Assembly (NCBI GenBank): GCA_023053575.1
Contig: JAKZAP010000004.1
Coordinates: 6,801,572 to 6,865,571 of the forward strand
Reading direction: 5' to 3'
Source: Branchinecta lynchi
Taxonomy: Eukaryota > Arthropoda > Branchiopoda > Anostraca > Branchinectidae
DNA: 64,000 nucleotides
Shown here piece by piece: positions 53,662 to 62,929 of this stretch; the first letter of the stretch is position 1, and each line of letters starts with the position of its first letter. The notes below the pieces were generated by a model that saw only the letters and a list, made by a program, of their open reading frames with translations, had not been told where the DNA came from and did not search any database. A program made the position numbers and the translations under genes.

Positions 53662-53917
53662 ATGCTAGGAAGTCATACCAGCGTCCAGGGAGGATGATAT
53701 GAAGTCGTATCAGCCTACAGAGAGGGTGATATGAAGTCCTATCAGCCTGCAGAGAGGCTGATATGAGGTCATATCAGCCTGCAGAGAGGGTGATATGAAG
53801 TTATATCAGCCTGCAGAGAGGGTGATATGAAGTCAAATCAGCCTGCAGAGAGGGTGATATGAAGTCATATCAGCCTGCAGAGAGGGTGATATGAAGTCAT
53901 ATCAGCCTGCAGAGAGG
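53662..53917. repeat. 32-bp minisatellite, about 8 units (copy 2)
   Basis: GATATGAAGTCATATCAGCC then TGCAGAGAGGGT repeats about eight times, nearly identical in the last five units. Copy 1 has about three units in the same place. Confidence 0.8.
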
Positions 53918-54554
53918 ATTTCTTTTCAAAAAAGTTATAACATTTAACACATCTCCATCTTGGTTGATATCGGAATGACAACCTCGATGGCCATTTAAAA
54001 ATATCAACCTCACCCTCGGCCCTGTAGGTATTTTTCAGAACCTACCTCGCCTTCGGCTTAGATATGTTATTTCAATGACCGTCTCGGTGTTATTTTCCGA
54101 TATCAACCTCGATGTCGGAAGGTAACCTTTATATCAGGCATACACGATGAGTTAGAATTTACTTTTTACTTTTTTGGTTTTAAAAATACTTCTTCTTCCA
54201 CTGGGGTATGCTCTGCTGTTTATTCTGAACGTCAATTATTTGGTGAAATTACACTCTACTTCGCAAAATATACAGAATCTGAAAGAAGAAACAGAACAAA
54301 ATCAGGAGCAAATATTTCAAAATAAGGCTGACCTATGACAGTTTTCGGAAAGTATTTTGCAGTAAAAGTTGCCTGGTATAGATTTTATTGTTTTCTTCAG
54401 CAACCGATAATTGTTAGACGATCTTCAAAAAATCAAACCTCAATCGTAAAAAATGCGGACACGGTATTTCCACCTCATCGCAATCCTTTTAATTCCGCAA
54501 AATGCCTCCTAAATCGAAAAATCTTTTCTCGTCTCGCGGCTATACTGTCAGAAG

Positions 54555-54999
54555 TTACATAACAGATAACGCAAGGATGTGCGACGCAGACAACACTTGG
54601 GATGTCAATACAAAGCAAGAGAAAAGGCTTTCGCCTCTAAATAACTCTAAGAAATTTTGAGTAGTCGAACTGATCAGAGTTAAAAATCTCATCAACAATG
54701 CACTTAAAACTATTGATCGATTCAGCATTAACCGCATCTTCGGTGAGGCTGTTCCAAGGATCAACACGTGCGGATGTACGCGTCTTCTTACTAAATCAGT
54801 CACTTCAAAATTGTTATAACTTCCATTGATTAATTTGAATGTTTCAATCAGGTCTCCTCTAAAAAATCTGTATGCAATGGAGGGAAGGCACAACTTGGCT
54901 AATCTCACTTGGTAGGGGAGATCGCGCAGATCTGGTACGAACTTCGTAGCTCTCCGTTGGATTTTTTCAACTGTTGTGATTTTCAAAATGTTATGCATA
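54555..54999 (-). pseudogene. Non-LTR RT C-terminal fragment (copy 2)
   Basis: Same remnant as at 46,420-46,860, here in one unbroken frame through RFFRGDLIETFKLINGSYNN. It ends without the usual RT C-terminus. Confidence 0.65.
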
Positions 55000-55243
55000 A
55001 GAGGGATTATATAACAGACTTTTCCGATATCATGAGGACCAACAAAAAAGTAAGCAGATGCTTTTTCGGCGGTTTTGAGCTCTTCTTCGCAATGCCTGTT
55101 ATGCATATTTTCAAGATCACAGCATATTACATCCCAAGTCTTGTCAGTTGAAACCGCGCATCCTTGTGTTACCTGTTAAAAACCTTTGACAGTGTAGTTA
55201 TCTTATTCTCTAACGCCGTTATTCTGAAAATTTATATTCTTAC

Positions 55244-55406
55244 CTCCTCTTCCTCCCCTGAGATGACCTCCTTTACCCCTCTGTTTTCCCAAGCCACGGT
55301 TTGGCTGTGGCGTGAATTTCTTGGATTTGGGTGGCGGCGAGCGTGAAGTCAAATTCGATCCAGCACGGTCGTCGGCAAATACTCGATCGTGGACTCGACT
55401 GGGTTG
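55244..55406 (-). CDS. Candidate RGG-rich exon, copy 2
   Basis: Splice sites and length (163 nt) are the same as at 47,106-47,268. Codon changes from copy 1 are one His, one Pro and one Gly silent change and one Gly-to-Leu. The following candidate exon (CAVSTDKTWDVICCDL...) is also present at about 55,160-55,020. Whether either copy is expressed is unknown. Confidence 0.5.
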
Positions 55407-55962
55407 CTGAAAAGAATAAAGATTTAGCCTAATGGGCGGACTAGATCACAGGTTCAATTCAATTCAATTCAGTTTTATTTCAACACTAATTAAGGAATAT
55501 ATAAATATAATAAATAGCAAGTGGTAAAGTTAACATACATAAAAACTAACCAAAATTATTAACATATACTAGAAAGTGGTAAAATTACATATAAATACCA
55601 AGAACAAACAATGTAAAAAGTAACGATTGGGGTAATAGACAACGGGGGGGGGGGGGGGGGTAAAGTAATACCCTACTAATTTCTGTTACGTAGGGAAACA
55701 AAGGTGGGGACAAGACTATTCTTGTATCTCACGTGTCGGCAAAACACTGGTTGAAGGGTAGGGACTGGTTCGGAACCTTGTATTTGAGGCCTCTCCGTTT
55801 GGGGGGAGGGGGGCAGGATGTCTCGAAGGACTGGGTGCAGAAGAGTCTGCCCTGAAAACTTTAAAGTTTAACTGAAAAGCCAACTTATTTGAGTGTCATT
55901 TAAATGAATACACTGAATTATTTGGATTCTGCAAAGGGACTTTTTTTATTTTCCACTATCTG

Positions 55963-56439
55963 CTCTAGTTATGACGTTCAGAATATTTGCGGCCGTCCCC
56001 ACAGCGTAAATTTTAACAAGTGCGCAAGCGCTCAGACGTGGAGTGTAAAAGTAAAATGTTTATCACATTTATATACAAACAGCTTTAGAACCAAGAAATT
56101 TCTCTTCCCCAATAACCAAACAAGTATCCAAATAACCTTGTAACCACCCCCCTTTAAAAGCTTTAAATGTAAACAAACCGCCAGTATAAATCCAAAGATT
56201 TATCTCTAGTTATGACGTTCAGAACATTTGCGGCCGTCCCCACAGCGTAAATTTTAACAAGTGCGCAAGCGCTCAGACGTGGAGTGTAAAAGTAAAATGT
56301 TTATCACATTTATATACAAACAGCTTTAGAACCAAGAAATTTCTCTTCCCCAATAACCAAACAAGTATCCAAATAACCTTGTAACCACCCCCCTTTAAAA
56401 GCTTTAAATGTAAACAAACCGCCAGTATAAATCCAAAGA
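55963..56439. repeat. 241-bp tandem duplication
   Basis: CTCTAGTTATGACGTTCAGA at 55,963 and again at 56,204, each followed by GCGGCCGTCCCCACAGCG, CAAGTGCGCAAGCGCTCAGA and AAACCGCCAGTATAAATCC. It is absent from copy 1 of the segment. It spans the border between the TTAA element and the inserted repeat, so it arose after that insertion. Confidence 0.75.
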
Positions 56440-56629
56440 AATGTTGAAGATCTTGCACGAATAGCATTTGTTCGAACACTGAATGGTCTGCCTGCCAATC
56501 CCACCATTTAAAGCTCTTGTTCATTAGCAAGGTAATAACAAGTGCAATAAACCAATTTGTAGCAGACTAATGCCCGCTTTGTGACAATTCATCAAGTAAG
56601 GCATATCATCGATCATATGACAAACCAGT

Positions 56630-59015
56630 CAGGGGTGGCCCGAAGCACTCAGGCCAGGGGGGGGTGAGACCCCTCATTTCAACGACTCATGGATCGTAAT
56701 ATACGACTCGCATGTACCAACAAAAATGAACTGTTGCGACTATGCGGCAATGGCGCACATTCCCCACCAACAAATAATAGAGCCCCGGTGTAAAACTAGC
56801 TGCAATGCATCAGCAGAGATTATCCTTGTAATCAAAATTTGTGTATACATACCTTCATAGCCTCAGCTTTACATTTCAACTTTCGCATAAGAGGAAAGCT
56901 TTCAACGCCTGTACCCTGGACAAAATTAAAGCAAGCGCCACAGGCGAATTTTGTTTAATCTGCCTTTGTCTAGAAAGATTCTAGCCAGCCTTTAATGTGT
57001 TTCAAATAAAAAAGTTCCAAGCCTAATCGCCAAGTAAATGACACACCGTTCCTCTAAATAGGGAATACTATGAAATGTGCCGCATGCGAAATTTTGTGAA
57101 ACAGACCGTCTTTTTTCGATCCCATTGAAAAGGGAAAAATAGCTTTGAAATAACAAATTTGACCGTCGCAAAAATTGACAAAATAGTGGCCACAGAAAAC
57201 AAAGTAGATTTGTTCCGAGTTAAAGCAAAAAAAGTAATTTTCACGTAAAAGACAGGCTTATTCAGAAACAAAACGAGGAAGTTTGCAAGTGCATTCAAAG
57301 AAGAATTATTTATGATTTATGGACGTAAGCCGAGGAGCAGAGCGTCATTTTGCGATCCCAATTAAAAGTTGAGAATAGCTATGAAATCACGACTCTGTCC
57401 ATCGAAAAAGTGACTAAAGCCCATAGAAAAGAAAGTAGATTTGCTCCGAACTAATAGCAAAAGAAGTAATTTTCACGTTCAGAACACACTTCCTCAGAAA
57501 CGAAAGGAGGAAAACAGGTTTGCCAGTGCATTAAAAAAAAAAAATCCGGATTTACGGACGTAACGAACTTTTGGTCTTGGCCTGACAGGAGTTTACAGAT
57601 ATAGAAAAAGACACCGGTTCTCCAACGAGACTTGAGTTGCGGTTTTCCCCGGGTGATTTGATGTACTTTTGTTTCATAATGAAAGTACCGTGTACCGTTT
57701 TATTTGTCACTCGACACACTGTACTTTCATGTCGAAAAATAAAGCAGGTAAAGCTACAGTGAGCTACATCTGAAGAATTGCAACTTAAAACTGGTTTGCA
57801 GAATTTGATTCTACGCGACAGAAGATGCCATGCACAGTAAATGAAGACGAGAGGTTCGCTTTTAGAATAACTTAAACATAAAAGAGATCATTTTCGAGTT
57901 GTATGAGTGTCCTGAATTTTAAGAAGTCTTTTCAGAAGTGCTTTAACACTAGCATACAGGGGCGTCACGTATGGGGGAGGGTGGATGCACCCCCCCCCCC
58001 CCTCCGCTGATGTTGTCGGCTAGCCGGTAAAAAATAGATTTGTCGCGATTTTTCGTAAAAAGAATCGAATTTTCTTAAAAACAGTCGGTTTTCTTTAAAT
58101 TAGCTGATTTTTCGCCAAAACAGTCGTTTTTTTGCAAAAAAAGACGGTCAAAAATTACCAGCCAGTCGGTAAATACCTTGCTCCTCCCGTATTTGTTAGT
58201 GTTATGATTCGCAGTCAGCAGTGATACATGCAATTCGCAGTCAGCTTTGGCTGAAGGAATATTTTTGCTCCTCCCCCCCCCCGCCCCTAAATATGTTGAT
58301 AGTAACGCCTCTGCTAGCATAGAGGCCAAAAATGTACCTCTAGACTAGAATGAGCTATTCCAGCGTCTGCAGAACCCCTCACGTCCTTTCAAGCTTTGTT
58401 CCTACCTCAACCTCTCTTTGTAATCGGCATTTTTCGATTTGTTCTGGGCACACTTCTTTCACGGGTCTCCTGTCATTTGATTTCTGATGGATTTCCCATT
58501 CTGTTTAAAAATTCTATTCCTTCCTTTTTCACTTATAGCCAAAGATGACCAAAAATCAATGCACATAACCTTGTCTCTCGCTTTTAGTCTATAAGGTATA
58601 TCAATGTTACCAGTCAGACTTCACTTTAACAACTAACCTATTGTGATTTTGACAGGCTAAAATGTGAAAGACCGAAGTTAGGCAGATCCAAATCCCACGG
58701 GAGTAGAATAGGTAGCCGCATTGCTGCCCAAATGAATCATGTCTCCAACCTATCGGGGTTACAAAACCTGGTTTAAACGACTTCTTCGGGGACTGGCTAA
58801 CGACTGAAGCTGTGCAGAGACAAAGTTTAAAAACAAATTTAAACGACTCGGATTTTTTTGTATTAAAATGAATGGCCGGGACCTCGGGGGAGGCCAAAAT
58901 AAACGACTGTTACGACTTAGCAAAAGGCCAAAATAAATGACTGATACGACTTAACAGAAGGCAGGGGGGGGGGGTGAGTCAACCCCCCTCACCCCCCCCC
59001 CCTTCGGGCCACCCC
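56630..59015. mobile_element. Composite hAT element, copy A
   Basis: Starts CAGGGGTGGCCCGAAG and ends CTTCGGGCCACCCC. It is the inverse of copy B at 60,473-62,766. Compared with the empty site in copy 1 (CCAGTCCAGTTTCC, about 48,218), a few bases of the right end and flank are deleted, so no target duplication remains on the right. The interior has two diverged units of about 250 bp (57,080-57,300 and 57,340-57,560) and a nested hAT at 57,957. There is no intact transposase. Confidence 0.8.
57957..58313. mobile_element. Small hAT nested in copy A
   Basis: CAGGGGCGTCAC and GTAACGCCTCTG termini, with CTAGCATA duplicated on both sides (57,949-57,956 and 58,314-58,321). It contains C-rich tracts next to both ends, several AAAACAGTCG(G/T)TTTT units and GATTCGCAGTCAGC. 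The same element is at the same place inside copy B. Confidence 0.85.
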
Positions 59016-60289
59016 ACATGTTCATTAAAGATTAAAGTACGTCGCGTCGTTTTATTTGTTGATGTTACACCAAATCCTCATCCACAGATATATCTCCCCA
59101 AATATACAAGTCATAGACGAACTTAACTTATGGGAAATCTGGGCCCAGCTGCCCATGAACGGGAGGGGGGGGGGGACCCATCAAAATGCGTATTTACACA
59201 TTTTTTTTCTCAAGTATACGAGCTTAGAGTTTGATTCCAGTCACGGGTCAAAAGCTTTTTTCATGGGCAATTTTGGGCCCACTTGCCCATGAACGAGGAG
59301 GGTGGGGTGGTTCAACTCTTCCCGGTCCCTATGATCCTAAAGCACAAAGGAATTTCATCGCCTTATTTCCACTTATTGTCATATCCTAAAGCACAAAGGA
59401 ATTTCATCGCCTTATTTCCACTTATTGTCAAATTAAAACATTAAAAAATGGGCAATCTGGGTCCAATTGCCCCTGAACCAAGTGGGGGTGGGGTTTGGGA
59501 TCCGCAACAAGTAAAAAGAGACCCCAATGCTCACAATCCTACCAAGTTTCAACTTGATACACGTTGATTCCTGGCAAGGGTAACGAACTTTACTCCTGGG
59601 CAATCTGGGTCCAGTTGCCCATGAACGGGGTGGGTGGGGGAGGCGCAACTTTAAAAGCAATTTCCCAGCTCTAGGAGCTACACGTCTAAGAAATTTCATC
59701 GTCCTATGTCCAGTTCTGGTCAAGTTATGAACATTATTCTCTGGGCAATCTGAGCCCATTTGCCCCTGAACCGGTTGGGTGTGGGGGGTAGGACCCCCAA
59801 AAGGCCCAACTAGACCCCAATACCCACAAGTGTACCAAGTTTGAACTTGATACTTGCACTCTTCACCAGTTATGAGCTCCACAAAATATGGTGAAGACCG
59901 AAAACCGAAAGCTGAAAGCTGCTACAGTGCTGGCAATAGTGGATTGTTCCAAGGAACACTCTACTAAAAATTAAACTAAGAGGCGGGAAAATTTAATCTT
60001 AACACAAACGCGGATTTAAAGTGGGCAGTGGTGAGATTGGTGAAGGTTAGAGGTACCACAAATCATACGAAAATTCCACTATTTCAAAATCGATTATTCG
60101 TAAACAGTGGAACAACGAAGTAACGCATTTTCAGCGGGTCTTCAAGCCAATTTAAGTGAATAAGTGATGGGTAACTAGATTGTCCTATTCCAGCCCTTTT
60201 CTGTTTAACTTTAAGCACAAATTTTCACGATGGTGAGACAGGTTGTCAGACTTGTCAGATTATATTTTTTTTAGAAAATAAGGGACTTC

Positions 60290-60472
60290 CAGAGATTTAT
60301 CATTTATTAGGAGAGTTCGGTATTGCACCCTCTCTAGAGCATCCGATTGCTCGCGAGTCACAACAGAATGCCATACAGGCCAGCATATTCTACGACTGGG
60401 CGAATGAACGAAAAATAGACGCGCAATAGATGTTCGGAAGTGACACCATGACGAGAAAGAAGTTCGAGTCCC
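60290..60472 (-). pseudogene. Non-LTR RT thumb fragment, part 2 (copy 2)
   Basis: The minus strand reads WCHFRTSIARLFFVHS, then PVWHSVVTREQSDALERVQ. It continues the fragment at 62,767-62,910, from which it is separated by the hAT copy B. Confidence 0.65.
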
Positions 60473-62766
60473 CAGGGGTGGCCCGAAGGGGGGGTGACTC
60501 ACCCCCCCTGCCTTCTGTTAAGTCGTATCAGTCGTTTATTTTGGCGTTTTGCTAAGTTGTATCAGTCGTTTATTTTGGCCTCGCCGTGGTCCCGGGCATT
60601 CATTTTAATAAAAAATAATCCGAGTCGTTTAATTTCTTTTTAAATTTTGTCTCTGCACAGCTTCAGTCGTAAGCCAGTCCCCGAAGAAGTCGTTTAAACC
60701 AGGTTTTGTAACCCGATAGGTTGCAGACATGATTCATGGGGGCAGCAATGCGGCTACCTGTTCTACTCCCATGGGATTTGGATCTGCCTAACTTCGGTCT
60801 TTCAGATTTTAGCCTGTCAAAATTACAATAGGTTAGTTGTTAAAGTGAAGTCTGACTGTAACATTGAAATACTTTATAGACCAAAAGCGAGAGACAAGGT
60901 TATGTGCATTGATTTTTGGTCATTTTGGCTATAAGTGAAAAAAGAAGGAATACAATTTTTAAACAGAATGGAAAAACCATTAGAAATCAAATGACAGGAG
61001 ACCCGCGAAAGAAGTGTGCCAGAACAACCCGAAAAATGTCGATTACAAAGAGAGATTGAGGTAGGAACAACGCTTGAAAAGGACAAGGAGGATTTTAATA
61101 TACACCCGAAATTCGTTTCCCAGGACAGGAGGGGTTCCGCAGACGCTGGAATAGCTCATTCTAGTCGGGAGATAAATTTTTGGCATCTATGCTAGCAGAG
61201 GCGTTACTATCAAAATGTTTTTTTTTGGGGGGGGGAGAGGAGCAAAAATAGGAGAGGAGCCAAAGCTGACTGCGAATCGTATGTATCACTGCTGACTGCG
61301 AATCATAGCACTATCAAATATGGGAGGAGCAAGGTATTTACCGACTGGCTGGTAATTTTTCCGTCTTTTTTTGCGGAAAAATCGACTGATTTAAAGAAAA
61401 CCGACCGTTTTTAAGAAAAGTCGACTAGCCGACAACATCGGGGGAGGGGGGGGGGTGACGCCCCTGTATGATAGTGTTAAAGCACATCTGAAAAGACTTC
61501 GTAAAATTCAGGACACTCATACAACTCGAAAATGGTCTCTTTTATGTTTAAGATATTCTAAAAGCGAACTTCTCGTCTTCATTTGCTGTGTATGTACCAT
61601 CTTCTGTCGCGTAGAATCAAATTCTGCAAACCAGTTTTAAGTTGCAATTCTTTAGATGCAGCTCACTGTAGCTTTACCTGCTTTAGTTTTCGGCATGAAA
61701 GTACAGTGTGTCGAGTGACAAATAAAACTTTCATTATGAAACAAAAGTACATCAAATCACCCGGAAAAAAACGCAACTCAAGTCTCGTCGGCGAACCGGG
61801 CGTCTTTTTCTATATCTGTAGACTCCTTTCAGGCCAAGACCAAAAGTTCGTTACGTCAGTAAATCCGGATTTTTTTTTTAACGCAATGGTAAATCTGTTT
61901 TCCTCCTTTCGTTTCTGAGGAAGTGTGCTCTGAACGTGAAATTACTTTTTTGCTATTATTTTGGAGCAAATCTACTTTCTTTTCTATGGGCTTTATCTTG
62001 TCACTTTTTCGATGGACAGAGGCGTGATTTCATAGCTATTCTTAATTTTTCATTGGGATCGCAAAATGACGCTCTGCTTCTCGACTTTACGTCCATAAAT
62101 CAGGATTATTTTTCAGGAATTACTTTCTTTGCTTTAATACGGAACAAATCTACTTTTTTTTCTGTGGCCACTATTTTGTCACTTTTAGCGACGGTCAGAT
62201 TTGTTATTTCAAAGATGTTTTTCAATGGGATTGCAAAAAGACGGTCTCCTCCTCGGTGTTTCACAAAATTTCGCCTGTGGCACATTTCATAGTATTCTCT
62301 ACTTAGAGGAACGGTGTGACATTTACTTGGCGATTAGGCTTGGAACTTTTTAGATTTGAAACACATTAAAGGCTGGCTAGAATCTTTCTAGACAAAGGCA
62401 GATTAAAGAAAAATCGCCTGCGGCGCTTGCTTTAATTTGTCCCGGGTACGGGCGTTGAAAGCTTTCCTCTTATGCGAAAGTTGAAATGTAAAGCTGAGGC
62501 TATGAAGGTACATGTATACAAAAATTTTGATTACAAGAATAATTTCAGCTGATGCATTGCAGCTAGTTTTACACATTTCAAAAGAAATTATATCAAAAGA
62601 AATTGAATTGAATTGAATTGAATTTATTGGTGGGGAATGTGCGCCATTGCCGCATAGTCGCAACAGTTCATTTTTGTTGGTACCTGCGAGTCGTATATTA
62701 CGATCCATGAGTCGTTGAAATGAGGGGTCTCACCCCCCCTGGCCTGAGTGCTTCGGGCCACCCCTG
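60473..62766. mobile_element. Composite hAT element, copy B
   Basis: CAGGGGTGGCCCGAAG to CTTCGGGCCACCCCTG, with the exact 8-bp duplication CGAGTCCC at 60,465-60,472 and 62,767-62,774. The empty site is seen in copy 1 (GAGTCCCCGAAGG at about 49,564). Orientation is opposite to copy A. It includes the nested small hAT (61,196-61,466), and a TTGAA microsatellite near its right end (62,600-62,625) that copy A lacks. There is no intact transposase. Confidence 0.88.
61196..61466. mobile_element. Small hAT nested in copy B
   Basis: CAGAGGCGTTAC and GTGACGCCCCTG termini. The flanks TATGCTAG (61,188-61,195) and TATGATAG (61,467-61,474) are an 8-bp duplication with one change. It is the inverted counterpart of the element at 57,957-58,313, about 86 bp shorter. 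Confidence 0.85.
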
Positions 62767-62910
62767 CGAGTCCCCGAAGGCCGATATTGGTCTTCTTTAA
62801 AATGGAATCTACGTGCTTTTCCCACTTCATATCATTCGCGATATGTACACCCAGCAGTTTTATTTCTTTAACATTTTGCGCACTGGGGATTGGAAACCAC
62901 GTACTGTGGT
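62767..62910 (-). pseudogene. Non-LTR RT thumb fragment, part 1 (copy 2)
   Basis: The minus strand reads RNHSTWFPIPSAQNVKEIKL, then LGVHIANDMKWEKHVDSIL. It extends further N-terminal than copy 1, where about 30 bp is missing. It is split from its continuation (60,290-60,472) by the hAT copy B. Confidence 0.65.
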
Positions 62911-62929
62911 TCCGCAATTTCTCTATTGT

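Larger units (their letters stand above)
56018..59956. mobile_element. GGGCAATCTGGG repeat element, copy 3, interrupted by hAT
   Basis: CAAGTGCGCAAGCGCTCAG to ...CTCTACTA, with the same borders as copies 1 and 2. It is split by the hAT at 56,630-59,015. The right part repeats a 48-bp stretch twice (ATCCTAAAGCACAAAGGAAT at about 59,332 and 59,383). Confidence 0.6.
55865..60210. mobile_element. TTAA-flanked element, copy 4, with nested insertions
   Basis: TTAA at 55,861-55,864 and 60,211-60,214. Left AGTTTAACTGAAAAGCC and right CTTTTCTGTTTAACT. The original roughly 430-bp element is now 4.3 kb because it contains the GGGCAATCTGGG element, which in turn holds a hAT that holds a smaller hAT. Confidence 0.75.
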
